64,000 nt of DNA, taken from the NCBI GenBank assembly GCA_000721275.1, contig JOFO01000013.1:1-64000 (forward strand), in the 5' to 3' direction. Below the pieces are notes generated by a model. The model did not search any database. It worked only from the letters and a program-made list of their open reading frames with translations, and was not told the origin of the DNA. Within the stretch, counting starts at the first letter, position 1. Each line of letters starts with the position of its first letter. The stretch is from Microtetraspora glauca. GTDB lineage: Bacteria; Actinomycetota; Actinomycetes; Streptomycetales; Streptomycetaceae. Of this stretch, positions 37,956 through 47,665 are shown one piece after another. A program made the translations under genes and the position numbers.

Positions 37956-39155
37956 TCAGCGGGCGTCGAGGAGCTTCAGCTCGGGGTGGGCGGTGCCGCC
38001 CTCGATGGCCACAGAGGAGATGTGGGAGGCGACGCGGTCGTCGGCCGGGTCGTTCGCCGGGTCGTCGTGGACGACCAGGTGCTCGTAGGTGGTGGAGCGC
38101 TGGGCGGGGACGCGGCCGGCCTTGCGGATCAGGTCGATGATCTCCAGCCGGTTGGAGCGGTGCTTCGCGCCGGCGGAGGAGACGACGTTCTCCTCCAGCA
38201 TGATCGAGCCGAGGTCGTCGGCGCCGTAGTGCAGGGAGAGCTGGCCGACCTCCTTGCCGGTGGTGAGCCAGGAGCCCTGGATGTGGGCGACGTTGTCGAG
38301 GAAGATCCGGGCGATGGCGATCATGCGCAGGTACTCGAAGAGGGTGGCCTGCGTGCGGCCCTTGAGGTGGTTGTTCTCGGGCTGGTACGTGTACGGGATG
38401 AAGGCCCGGAAGCCGCCCGTCCGGTCCTGCGTGTCGCGGATCATCCGCAGGTGCTCGATGCGCTCGGCGTTGGTCTCGCCGGTGCCCATGAGCATGGTGG
38501 AGGTGGACTCGACGCCCAGGCCGTGGGCGATCTCCATGATCTCCAGCCAGCGCTCGCCGGACTCCTTGAGCGGCGCGATGGCCTTGCGGGGGCGCTCGGG
38601 GAGGAGTTCCGCGCCGGCGCCGGCGAAGGAGTCGAGGCCGGCCGCGTGGATGCGGCCGATGGCCTCCTCGACGGAGACGCCGGAGATGCGCGCCATGTGC
38701 TCGACCTCGGACGCGCCGAGGGAGTGGATGACGAGCTGCGGGAACTCCTTCTTGATGGCGGCGAAGTGCTTCTCGTAGTACTCGACGCCGTAGTCCGGGT
38801 GGTGGCCGCCCTGGAACATGATCTGGGTGCCGCCGAGCTCGACGGTCTCCGCGCAGCGGCGCAGGATGTCGTCGAGGTCGCGGGTCCAGCCCTTCTTCGT
38901 GTCCTTGGGGGCCGCGTAGAAGGCGCAGAACTTGCAGGCGGTGACGCAGACGTTGGTGTAGTTGATGTTCCGCTCGATGATGTACGTCGCGATGTGCTCG
39001 GTACCGGCGTAGCGGCGGCGGCGCACGGCGTCGGCGGCGGCGCCGAGGGCGTGCAGGGGCGCCGAGCGGTAGAGGTCGAGCGCCTCCTCGGGGGTGATGC
39101 GGCCACCGGCGGCGGCACGGTCGAGAACGGACTGGAGGTCGGCCTTCTCGGTCAC
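37956..39155 (-). CDS. mqnC: Cyclic dehypoxanthinyl futalosine synthase (radical SAM)
   Basis: A 399-residue radical SAM enzyme of the futalosine menaquinone pathway that cyclises dehypoxanthine futalosine. The 4Fe-4S motif CxxxCxxC is Cys70, Cys74 and Cys77 (NVCVTACKFCAF). Other typical segments are GTQIMFQGGHHPDYG, GAGAELL and FIPYTYQPENNHL. The start is GTG 39155. Its co-directional neighbours are mqnA, 280 nt upstream, and the amidohydrolase-like gene downstream. Confidence 0.96.
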   Translation of the reverse strand: MTEKADLQSVLDRAAAGGRITPEEALDLYRSAPLHALGAAADAVRRRRYAGTEHIATYIIERNINYTNVCVTACKFCAFYAAPKDTKKGWTRDLDDILRRCAETVELGGTQIMFQGGHHPDYGVEYYEKHFAAIKKEFPQLVIHSLGASEVEHMARISGVSVEEAIGRIHAAGLDSFAGAGAELLPERPRKAIAPLKESGERWLEIMEIAHGLGVESTSTMLMGTGETNAERIEHLRMIRDTQDRTGGFRAFIPYTYQPENNHLKGRTQATLFEYLRMIAIARIFLDNVAHIQGSWLTTGKEVGQLSLHYGADDLGSIMLEENVVSSAGAKHRSNRLEIIDLIRKAGRVPAQRSTTYEHLVVHDDPANDPADDRVASHISSVAIEGGTAHPELKLLDAR

Positions 39156-39435
39156 CGTTTCGTCCCTTTCGGAGGTTGCTTCGGGGCGGGCAGTCGAGGC
39201 GTGCGGTCGAGCGTGCCGGCGCGCGTGCTTCAGGGCCGGTCGGCGGCCCGATCCAGCGTACGCCAGGGGGGTCCGCCCGCCGGGCCGGGGTCCGGGTGGG
39301 GATGAATTTCCGATGAACGTTCCCTTGCGCGATTCCGGCGGCGGGAATGGGAAGGCGCCGGAGAGGCCGGGAAACGGGGGCGGCCCGGAAATCCGGGCGG
39401 GAATTCGGCGGGCGGCGGGCGGGTCGCCCGGCGGG
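39156..39435. other. Intergenic region between mqnA and mqnC
   Basis: No gene is seen in these 280 nt. The part 39290-39430 contains several A/T-containing islands (for example GATGAATTTCCGATGAAC at 39301) and short inverted repeats around 39390-39435 that could end mqnA transcription and start mqnC. I cannot place a promoter with confidence. Confidence 0.3.
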
Positions 39436-40597
<1,162 letters not shown>

Positions 40598-40801
40598 ATG
40601 GCTACCGGAACCGTCAAGTGGTTCAACGCTGAAAAGGGCTTTGGCTTCATCGCCCAGGAAGGCGGCGGCCCGGATGTCTTCGTCCACTACTCCGCGATCA
40701 ACGCGAACGGCTTCCGTTCCCTCGAGGAGAACCAGGCGGTGAGCTTCGACGTCACCCAGGGCCCGAAGGGTCCGCAGGCGGAGAACGTCACCGCGATCTG
40801 A
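40598..40801 (+). CDS. Cold-shock domain protein (CspA family)
   Basis: A 67-residue single OB-fold protein that binds single-stranded RNA and DNA. Both nucleic-acid motifs are intact: RNP1 KGFGFIAQ and RNP2 VFVHYSAI. It opens with the standard [16 protein letters not shown] at 40588-40593 is a strong ribosome site. Proteins like this act as RNA chaperones, often abundantly and not only in the cold. A strong terminator follows. Confidence 0.96.
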   Translation: MATGTVKWFNAEKGFGFIAQEGGGPDVFVHYSAINANGFRSLEENQAVSFDVTQGPKGPQAENVTAI

Positions 40802-40842
40802 ACGCCGTAGTGGCGATCGAGATCTTCTAGAGCAGTACCCAA

Positions 40843-40884
40843 GGAGCCCCGCTCCGTGCCGCCTGCCGGCACGAGCGGGGCTCC
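40843..40884. terminator. Terminator downstream of the cold-shock gene
   Basis: A long hairpin: GGAGCCCCGCTC (40843-40854) pairs with GAGCGGGGCTCC (40873-40884), with an inner GTGCCG/CGGCAC stem. It also serves the convergent M23 peptidase gene ending at 40920. Confidence 0.88.
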
Positions 40885-40919
40885 TGCCCGTTTTCGGGAG
40901 GTCCGGCCGGTCCGCCCGC

Positions 40920-41825
40920 TCAGCAGTTCGGGATGACGGTTCCGTTGTTGTCGCGGGCCTCGTCGTTGCCCCAGCGGGACAGGTAGTAGGCCGAGACGTA
41001 GGCGCCGCGGCCGTTCTTCCCGGCGTAGACGGTGTCGAGGTCGGTGCGGAGCCACCAGTGGTTGTAGTTGCCGGAGGCGTCGCGGATCTCCTGGCCCCAG
41101 ACCTTGCAGTACACGTAGTTCGTGCCGGCGTTCAGGACGCCCTGCGGGTCGTTCGTGTTGGGCGCGGCGTAGCCGGTGGCGTTGGCGAAGGTGTCCACCC
41201 AGTACTTCCCGGTCCCGCCGCCCGAGCAGCCGTTGTCGCTGGTCAGGTGCTTGGAGCCGTACGAGCCGGGGTAGGGCGCGAGCGACACGCCGTTGATCAC
41301 GATGGTCTGGCCGACGCCGTTGTACAGCTGCTCGTAGTGGATGTGGGCGCCGGAGCTGTTGCCGGTGGAGCCGGTGGTGCCGATCTGCTGGCCCTGGGAG
41401 ACGGCGGCGCCGTGCGCGACCGAGTAGGCGTTCAGGTGGAAGTAGTACGTCTTCCAGCCGCCGCCGTGGTCGACCACGATGTAGTTGCCGGCGCCGGAGG
41501 GCTGCGAGTAGCGGTAGGCGGTGCCGGAGGCGGAGGCGAGGACCGGGGCGCCGGCGGTCGCGCCGCCGTCGGAGCGGACGAAGTCGAGGGCCTGGCGGAC
41601 CTCGGCGGAGTGGTGGCTGTACGTCCACTTCTGGCCGCAGGCGAAGGGGGCCTTGAAGAGCGGCGCGGCGTGGGCGGTGCCGGCCGTGCCGAGGACGGTG
41701 AGCAGCCCGGCGAGCAGGGCCAGCAGGGCGCCGAGGGCGGTGGCCCGGGGGGCGGGGCGGCGGGCGCGGCCGGTGGTGGCGGCGGTGGCCCGGGGGGCGG
41801 GGCGAGTCGTACGCGGGTGACGCAT
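40920..41825 (-). CDS. Secreted M23 family metallopeptidase (LasA-like peptidoglycan endopeptidase)
   Basis: A 301-residue exported enzyme. The signal peptide runs through residue 53 (LGALLALLAGLLTVLGTAGT then AHAA). The M23 domain has candidate zinc ligands at His71 or His72 and Asp81 (SHHSAEVRQALDF) and His163 in the C-terminal AHIHYEQ motif, with His161 as the catalytic partner. About 130 residues follow (YWVDTFANATGYAAPNTN...) with a compact beta-rich unit that may bind the wall. It would cut interpeptide bridges in peptidoglycan. Confidence 0.92.
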   Translation of the reverse strand: MRHPRTTRPAPRATAATTGRARRPAPRATALGALLALLAGLLTVLGTAGTAHAAPLFKAPFACGQKWTYSHHSAEVRQALDFVRSDGGATAGAPVLASASGTAYRYSQPSGAGNYIVVDHGGGWKTYYFHLNAYSVAHGAAVSQGQQIGTTGSTGNSSGAHIHYEQLYNGVGQTIVINGVSLAPYPGSYGSKHLTSDNGCSGGGTGKYWVDTFANATGYAAPNTNDPQGVLNAGTNYVYCKVWGQEIRDASGNYNHWWLRTDLDTVYAGKNGRGAYVSAYYLSRWGNDEARDNNGTVIPNC

Positions 41826-41953
41826 GTGTCCTCCGTGGCGTGAGGTGACCAGGGTTTACGCGCGTTGACCGCCCTCAGGGTGCCGGAAGACCGGGCGCCG
41901 GAGTAGACCGCGTTCACCACATGCGGAACGGCCCGGATACGTACGCTGGACAC

Positions 41954-42364
41954 ATGACCGAACGGAAACCGCCGGGCGTCAGCTTCGAGTCCTTCGTCGA
42001 CAAGCAGATCCGGGAGGCCACCGCGCGCGGCGAGTTCCGCGCGCTCTCCGGCTTCGGCAAGCCCCTTCCGGACGACACCGCGCCCTACGACGCGCTGTGG
42101 TGGGTCAAGCAGAAGCTGCACCGGGAGGGCGTGGCGGTGCTGCCGCCCGCGCTCCAGCTGCGCAAGGACGTCGAGGACGCCGCCGCGGCGGTCGCGGCGG
42201 CCCGGTCCGAGGCGCAGGTCCGGCGGATCCTCGGCGAGATCAACACCAAGATCGCGGAAGCCCTGCGCCGCCCGCCGGCCGGTCCCCCGCTGCGCCTGGC
42301 GCCCTTCGACGTCGAGGCGGAGCTGGCCCGGTGGCGGGCGGCGCGCGACCCCAAGGGGGCGTGA
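41954..42364 (+). CDS. DUF1992 (DnaJC28-conserved-domain) protein
   Basis: A 136-residue cytoplasmic protein. The conserved block FESFVDKQIREATARGEF, with LSGFGKPLPDD, is the DUF1992/DnaJC28 signature; the J-domain of the eukaryotic relatives is absent. Function is unknown. ATG 41954 follows a plausible promoter, and the stop overlaps the next start by one base (TGATG). Confidence 0.85.
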   Translation: MTERKPPGVSFESFVDKQIREATARGEFRALSGFGKPLPDDTAPYDALWWVKQKLHREGVAVLPPALQLRKDVEDAAAAVAAARSEAQVRRILGEINTKIAEALRRPPAGPPLRLAPFDVEAELARWRAARDPKGA

Positions 42365-42876
42365 TGAACAGTGCCGGCCTGCTGCTCGACTCCTTCGGCC
42401 GGATCCGGGAGGCCGTCCACGCGGCCGTGCAGGGCCTGGACGAGGACCGGCTGGCCGCCCGGATCGACCCGGACGCCAACTCGATCGCCTGGCTCGTCTG
42501 GCACCTCACCCGTGTCCAGGACGACCACCTGGCGGACGCCTTCGGTACGGAGCAGGTGTGGCGCTCCGACGGCTGGCGGGACCGCTTCGGCCTGCCGTTC
42601 CCGCCCGGCGCGACCGGTTTCGGCCACACGTCCGCGCAGGTCGGGGCCGTACGGGTGCCGGCGGAGCTGCTGCTCGGCTACCACGACGCGGTGCACGAGC
42701 GGACGGCGTCGCTGCTGGCCGGGGTGACGAACGCGGACCTGGACCGGGTGGTGGACACCGCGTGGGACCCGCCGGTGACGCTGGGCGTCCGGCTGGTGTC
42801 GGTGCTCGCGGAGGACCTCCAGCACGCGGGGCAGGCGGGGTACGTGCGGGGGGTGCTGGAGCGGACGGGCGGCTGA
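42364..42876 (+). CDS. DinB-like / mycothiol-dependent maleylpyruvate isomerase-fold protein
   Basis: A 170-residue four-helix-bundle protein of the DinB/DUF664 group. The metal-ligand pattern is partly visible: HLTRVQDDHL near residue 43, YHDAVHERT in the middle, and EDLQHAGQAGYVRG near the end. Relatives in actinobacteria use mycothiol or bacillithiol as cofactor for transferase or isomerase reactions. It is translationally coupled to the DUF1992 gene. Confidence 0.82.
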   Translation: MNSAGLLLDSFGRIREAVHAAVQGLDEDRLAARIDPDANSIAWLVWHLTRVQDDHLADAFGTEQVWRSDGWRDRFGLPFPPGATGFGHTSAQVGAVRVPAELLLGYHDAVHERTASLLAGVTNADLDRVVDTAWDPPVTLGVRLVSVLAEDLQHAGQAGYVRGVLERTGG

Positions 42877-42946
42877 GGCGTGCGCCGTAACCTCTCCTGC
42901 CCCGCCGGAGGTTGGCGGGAGATCGATCGAACGAATCCTCGATCCT

Positions 42947-42956
42947 CCGTACAACC
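42947..42956 (+). promoter_or_regulatory. CCGTACAACC motif upstream of FG-GAP protein 1
   Basis: The decamer CCGTACAACC lies 70 nt before TTG 43026. The identical decamer is at nearly the same distance (73 nt) before FG-GAP protein 3. GAAC 15 bases upstream makes an ECF-like pair possible. One more copy occurs by chance inside a coding sequence (16220-16229). Confidence 0.45.
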
Positions 42957-42977
42957 ACCCGACCCGATCACGAGTCT

Positions 42978-43007
42978 GACCGGGCGCGGCACGTCTCGTG
43001 CCCGGTC
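42978..43007 (+). promoter_or_regulatory. Leader hairpin of FG-GAP protein 1
   Basis: GACCGGGC (42978-42985) pairs perfectly with GCCCGGTC (43000-43007); inside, ACG/CGT closes a TCT loop. It is preceded by GAGTC and ends 18 nt before the TTG start, just before the ribosome site. The same layout with an unrelated stem is found before FG-GAP protein 3. Confidence 0.6.
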
Positions 43008-43025
43008 TTCATCGTGGGGGTCTCC

Positions 43026-45221
43026 TTGCAGTTCCGCACCAGCCGTCCGCGTCTCGCCGCGGCCGTCACCGCCGTTCTCGCCGTCACCGCGCTCGGCGCG
43101 GGCACCCTCGGCACGGCACCCGCCGCCTTCGCGGCCACCTCGGAAGCCGCCCCGGCCGCCCCGGCCGCCGTCTCCGGCCTGCCGGTGCTGCCCGCGGGCG
43201 CGGCTCTCGTCGCCACGGGGCCGAGCGGCTTCCTCGCGCAGCTCGCCGACGAGCAGCTGCTGTGGACGCCGTACGCCGGCGGCACGGCGCAGCGGTTCGA
43301 CGGCCGCCTGGGCTGGGCCTCGTCCGGCGACGTCGTCGCGGTCGGGCACGAGTACCCGATGAACCGCTTCACCCTGCACGACATGGCCTCCCCCACCGCC
43401 CGTGGGGTCACGATCGACCTGGCGGAGATCGGCGGCACCTTCCTCTCGGTGCTGGGCCGGAACAGTGTGCTGGCCGAGGTGGTCCTGGACGACCACACCG
43501 TCGAGCTGCACGTCGTGACCCAGGACGGCGGCGTGCTCCGGAGCGAGAAGATCTCCGGACTGCCGGCGAACGCCGGGTTCTTCCGGTCCTCCGCCCCCGT
43601 GCGGGACGGCTTCGCGGTCGTCTCCTACACGTCGGGCGACACCGCCGAGTACACCCCCGCCCGCGCCCTGGTCGACCTCGGGAAGAAGACCGTCGTCGCG
43701 CACCACGACGCCCCCGGCGACGACGGCAGCACCGCCGGCGGCCTGATGCTGTCCGCCTCCCACGTGGCCTGGCTGGAGGCCGGCTCCGGTGACGGCCGGC
43801 GGGTCGTCTCCGTCGACCGCGCGACGGGCGAGCGGAAGACGACCGTCCTCGGCCCCGGCCTGCACACCCGGGCCGCGCTGGCGGGCGACTGGCTGGTGTA
43901 CGGCGCCGACGGCGAGCCCGCCACCGCCGTCTCGCTGACCGGCGCGGGGACCCGGCAGCTCACCACGACGCTGTCCGGCCTGGCCGCGGGCACCGACGGC
44001 AGCGTCGTGGCCGCCGGTTCGCGCGCCGAGGACGGCGCCGGGCTGTTCCGGATCACCGCGGCGGCGGGCGGCGTGCCCGTCGTCACCAAGGTCGCGGAGC
44101 TGGACACCTCGGTACCGCTCGCGATCGAGCAGGTCCACGTCCCCGACGGGGTGAACCTCGACCGGACCGGCGGCAAGGTGACGCTCGGCTGGGACCTGTC
44201 CCGCCCGGACGCCTTCCTCGACGTGACGCTGCACCACACGGTCACCGAGCAGACCTTCCACGCGCGCGTGCCCGCGCCCGAGACCGGCACCCGGTTCTCC
44301 TTCGTCTGGGACGGCACCCTCGACGACGGCACCGACGCCCCCAACGGCCGGTACGCGATCGAGGCCGAGGCGTCGCTCCTCGACGGCTCCGGTGAACCCG
44401 CCTACCAGGGCTGGCAGATGTACGTCAGCCGCGACGTCAACCCGCACGACTTCACCGGCAACGGCTCCACCGACGTCCTCGCCCGGGACGCCGCCGGCGT
44501 GCTGTGGCGCGACGACCTGCGCGACCGGCCGGTGAACGGGCAGGTCACGACCGCCCAGCGGAGCCGGATCGGCTCCGGGTGGAACACGTACAAGCACATC
44601 GAGGCCGTCGGGGACCTCGACGGCAGCCTGACCGGCGACCTCGTCGCGCTCGACGGCGCCGGGGTGCTCTGGTCGTACGCCGGGAAGGGCGACGGCACCT
44701 TCGGCACCCGTGTCCGCGTGGGCGGCGGCTGGGGGATCTACAACAAGCTCACCGGCGGGTCCGACCTCGACGGGGACGGGCGGTCCGACCTGCTCGCCAC
44801 CGACACCACCGGGGTGCTGTGGTTCTACAAGGGCACCGGCGACCTCGCCAGGCCGTTCGCGACCCGGGTCCGCGTCGGCGGCGGCTGGGGCGTCTACAAC
44901 CAGCTCGTCGCCACGGGGAACATCGCCGGCACCGCCGCCGGCGACCTCGTCGCGCGCGACACGAGCGGCGTCCTCTGGCTGTACCAGGGCACCGGCAAGG
45001 GCACCTTCCTCGCCCGCACCCGGATCGGCGGCGGCTGGAACGCCTTCAGCCAGCTCGTCGGCGCCGGGGACGTCGACGGCGACGGGCGGCCCGACCTGCT
45101 GGCCTACGGGGCCGGCGGCACGTCCGTCTACCACGCGAACGGCACGGTCACCGGCACCTTCACCCGCCTGAGCACCGCGGTGTTCACGGGCGAGGGCACC
45201 AAGTTCACCAGCGTCGCCTGA
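43026..45221 (+). CDS. Secreted FG-GAP/VCBS repeat protein 1
   Basis: A 731-residue exported protein. TTG 43026 follows a G-rich ribosome site and gives a signal peptide like those of its four paralogues (LAAAVTAVLAVTALGAGTL). Residues 45-370 are beta-rich with the shared motif ATGPSGFLAQL and SASHVAWLE, probably a propeller-like domain. About 380-470 is a FlgD-type Ig segment (LGWDLSRPDAFLDVTLHHT, FVWDGTLDDG, APNGRYAIEA). From about 475 to the end there are five FG-GAP units with calcium-type loops such as DLDGDGRSD and DVDGDGRPD, each ending in a repeat of the form RVGGGWGxYNxL. Likely located at the cell surface; ligand unknown. Confidence 0.88.
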   Translation: MQFRTSRPRLAAAVTAVLAVTALGAGTLGTAPAAFAATSEAAPAAPAAVSGLPVLPAGAALVATGPSGFLAQLADEQLLWTPYAGGTAQRFDGRLGWASSGDVVAVGHEYPMNRFTLHDMASPTARGVTIDLAEIGGTFLSVLGRNSVLAEVVLDDHTVELHVVTQDGGVLRSEKISGLPANAGFFRSSAPVRDGFAVVSYTSGDTAEYTPARALVDLGKKTVVAHHDAPGDDGSTAGGLMLSASHVAWLEAGSGDGRRVVSVDRATGERKTTVLGPGLHTRAALAGDWLVYGADGEPATAVSLTGAGTRQLTTTLSGLAAGTDGSVVAAGSRAEDGAGLFRITAAAGGVPVVTKVAELDTSVPLAIEQVHVPDGVNLDRTGGKVTLGWDLSRPDAFLDVTLHHTVTEQTFHARVPAPETGTRFSFVWDGTLDDGTDAPNGRYAIEAEASLLDGSGEPAYQGWQMYVSRDVNPHDFTGNGSTDVLARDAAGVLWRDDLRDRPVNGQVTTAQRSRIGSGWNTYKHIEAVGDLDGSLTGDLVALDGAGVLWSYAGKGDGTFGTRVRVGGGWGIYNKLTGGSDLDGDGRSDLLATDTTGVLWFYKGTGDLARPFATRVRVGGGWGVYNQLVATGNIAGTAAGDLVARDTSGVLWLYQGTGKGTFLARTRIGGGWNAFSQLVGAGDVDGDGRPDLLAYGAGGTSVYHANGTVTGTFTRLSTAVFTGEGTKFTSVA

Positions 45222-45270
45222 CCGTCGCCCCCCTCTCTTCCTCGTCGTCTTCCTATCGAACGGGAGCACC

Positions 45271-47514
45271 GTGAACCACCGCATCACCGGGCGCCGGCTC
45301 GCCGCCGCCCTCGTCACCCTGACCACCGTCGGAGCGGTGACGGGCACCCTCTTCACCGCCCCGGCGGTGGCCGCCCCGGCCGCCGCGACCGCCACGGCCC
45401 GCTGCGAGCCGTCCGCGCCCGGGCTGCTGCCGGTCGGCGCCGAGGTCGTGTCCTCCGGCTCCTTCCGCTACGTCACGTCCTGCACGGACGAGAACGGCGA
45501 GCGGACGCTGACACTGCACAAGCCGGACGGCTCGACCGCCGTCTTCGGGAGCGAGACGAACGTCCACGACTCCTTCTCCGACTGGATGGTGACGCAGAAC
45601 CAGGGCTACCTCACCCACTACAACCCCACGCAGGGGAAGTACGCCAACCACACCCTCACCGGCGAACTGGCCGGCGTCGCACACAACGTCGCCTACGAGA
45701 GCCGGACCGCCGAGTCCGGCGTGGGCCGCGAGCTGTGGCAGCTGGAGCACGTCAACGGCGTCGTCCGCAAGACGAAGCTCACCGACACCAACGGCAACCA
45801 GTTCAACAAGTACACCGAGACGGAGCACAAGGTCGTCGCGTCGGGCCGGAACGCCAGCGGCAACCTCGTCGCCCTCGTCCTCATCCGCGGCTACCGGCTC
45901 AGCAACCAGCAGCCCGACCCGTACACGACGCACCGCGTGGTCCTCGTGCCCACCGGGACGCCGATGGTCCAGGACACCCCGGGCGGCCCCGGCGGCGACT
46001 GGGACGCGTCGACGACGGGCGCGATCGGGGGGAAGTACCGCGCCTGGATCACCCACCCGGCGGGCGGCGGCGCGCAGCTCAGCGTGTACGGCCGTGCCCC
46101 CCTCACGCTCCCGCACGTGCCCGGGAAGGCCGTCCTCGCCGGGATCATCGGCGACACGGCCCTCTACGCCGCCCAGCGCGACCCGTTCGCGGGCCCCGAG
46201 GTCCTGACGCCGCTGTACGCGCTCGACCTGACGCAGGCGGCCCCGGCGCCGGTCAAGGTCATGGAGAACTTCTCCTCCGTCGCCCACCACGAGGACGGCA
46301 GCCTGCTGGTGCGCGGCGCGACGGGCACCGCCGACGGCCTGTTCAAGGTGACGGCGGACTGGGCGGGCAAGCCGGCCCTCTCGCTCGTCGCGGACACCGG
46401 CCGGGTCGTCGCCCTGAAGGTGACCCGCGCGTCCGTGCCCGCCTCGGTGAGCCTGGAGAAGCCGGGTACGAGCGTCCCGCTCTCCGTCGAGCTGTCCCGG
46501 CCCGACGCGCGCGTCACCCTGACGCTCACCCACACCCGCTCCGGCAAGAAGCTCGTCCGGGACCTGCCGCCGCTCGCCGACGGCGGCAGCGCGTTCGGGA
46601 CGGCCTGGGACGGCGTCCTCGACGGCGTCAGCGCCCCGAACGGCGCCTACGCCTGGCAGGTCACCGCCACCTCCCAGGACGGGACCGCCACCGACACGCG
46701 GACCGGCACGCTCACCGTCACCCGCACCGCCAACCCGCACGACTACACCGACAACGGCTCCACCGACGTCCTCGCCCGGGACGCGGCGGGCGTGCTGTGG
46801 CGCGACGACCTGTACGACTGGCCGGTCAACGGCCAGGCGCAGTCGGCCCGCCGGACGCGGATCGGCTCCGGGTGGAACACGTACAAGCAGATCGAGGCGG
46901 CCGGGCAGATCGGCGGCGACAAGAACGGCGACCTCGTCGCCCTCGACACCACCGGCGTGCTGTGGACCTACCCGGGCAAGGGCGACGGCACCTTCGGGAC
47001 GCGGGTGCGGGTCGGCGGCGGCTGGGGCGTCTACACCAAGCTCGCGGGCGGCTCGGACTGGCACACCCCGGACGCCGCGGCGGACCTGTTCGCCGTCGAC
47101 ACCGCGGGCTACCTCTGGTACTACCGCGGCACCGGCGACCTGGCGAAGCCGTACGCCCCCCGGATCCGGGTCGGCGGCGGCTGGGGCGCCTACAACCAGA
47201 TCACGGCCCTCGGGAACGTCGCCGGCGACGCGGGCGGCGACCTGGTCGCCCGCGACAAGGACGGCGTGCTGTGGCTCTACAAGAGCAACGGCTACAGCTT
47301 CCAGGCGCGCCAGCGGATCGGCGGCGGCTGGAACGCCTTCTCCCAGCTCGTCGGCGCGGGCGACGTGGACGCGGACGGCCGTCCGGACCTGATCGCGTAC
47401 GGCTCGGGCGGCACGTACGTCTACCGCTCGACGGGCTCGGCCACCGCGCCGTTCGCGCGCATGAAGACGTGGCTGTACCCGAACGAGGGCACGAAGTTCA
47501 CGAACGTGTCGTGA
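45271..47514 (+). CDS. Secreted FG-GAP/VCBS repeat protein 2
   Basis: A 747-residue paralogue of protein 1, 49 nt downstream without an obvious terminator, so the two form one unit. The signal peptide is MNHRITGRRLAAALVTLTTV. Its N-terminal part lacks the GPSGFL motif found in the other four and instead has two cysteines (TARCEPSAP and YVTSCTDENG), which could form a disulphide. The Ig segment (VELSRPDARVTLTLTHTRSG) and FG-GAP repeats closely follow protein 1 (DVLARDAAGVLWRDDL in both). One repeat has lost its acidic loop (GGSDWHTPDAAADLF), suggesting relaxed calcium binding there. Confidence 0.88.
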   Translation: MNHRITGRRLAAALVTLTTVGAVTGTLFTAPAVAAPAAATATARCEPSAPGLLPVGAEVVSSGSFRYVTSCTDENGERTLTLHKPDGSTAVFGSETNVHDSFSDWMVTQNQGYLTHYNPTQGKYANHTLTGELAGVAHNVAYESRTAESGVGRELWQLEHVNGVVRKTKLTDTNGNQFNKYTETEHKVVASGRNASGNLVALVLIRGYRLSNQQPDPYTTHRVVLVPTGTPMVQDTPGGPGGDWDASTTGAIGGKYRAWITHPAGGGAQLSVYGRAPLTLPHVPGKAVLAGIIGDTALYAAQRDPFAGPEVLTPLYALDLTQAAPAPVKVMENFSSVAHHEDGSLLVRGATGTADGLFKVTADWAGKPALSLVADTGRVVALKVTRASVPASVSLEKPGTSVPLSVELSRPDARVTLTLTHTRSGKKLVRDLPPLADGGSAFGTAWDGVLDGVSAPNGAYAWQVTATSQDGTATDTRTGTLTVTRTANPHDYTDNGSTDVLARDAAGVLWRDDLYDWPVNGQAQSARRTRIGSGWNTYKQIEAAGQIGGDKNGDLVALDTTGVLWTYPGKGDGTFGTRVRVGGGWGVYTKLAGGSDWHTPDAAADLFAVDTAGYLWYYRGTGDLAKPYAPRIRVGGGWGAYNQITALGNVAGDAGGDLVARDKDGVLWLYKSNGYSFQARQRIGGGWNAFSQLVGAGDVDADGRPDLIAYGSGGTYVYRSTGSATAPFARMKTWLYPNEGTKFTNVS

Positions 47515-47528
47515 CGTCCGGAGCGGCG

Positions 47529-47543
47529 GGCGGGAGTCCCGCC
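47529..47543. terminator. Possible terminator after FG-GAP protein 2
   Basis: GGCGGGA (47529-47535) and TCCCGCC (47537-47543) form a compact GC palindrome just after the stop at 47514. In so GC-rich a region it could be fortuitous. Confidence 0.35.
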
Positions 47544-47583
47544 GGCGGGCGGCGTGACGAACGGGGGAACCTGCTTCGAACTG

Positions 47584-47593
47584 CCGTACAACC
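47584..47593 (+). promoter_or_regulatory. CCGTACAACC motif upstream of FG-GAP protein 3
   Basis: This decamer is identical to the one before protein 1 and lies 20 nt before the leader hairpin (21 nt in the other case). A GGGAAC sequence 14 bases upstream could be a -35 element. Confidence 0.45.
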
Positions 47594-47613
47594 CTGAACG
47601 ACCTTCAGGAGTC

Positions 47614-47647
47614 CTGTGGTCGAGACGCACCGACGTCTCGACCACAG
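47614..47647 (+). promoter_or_regulatory. Leader hairpin of FG-GAP protein 3
   Basis: A perfect 14-bp inverted repeat CTGTGGTCGAGACG (47614-47627) and CGTCTCGACCACAG (47634-47647) with a 6-nt loop. GAGTC lies immediately before it, overlapping its edge. It ends 18 nt before TTG 47666, exactly as in protein 1, with GGGAGGAA between. No terminator U-run follows. Confidence 0.7.
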
Positions 47648-47665
47648 ACTTCGGGAGGAATCCCC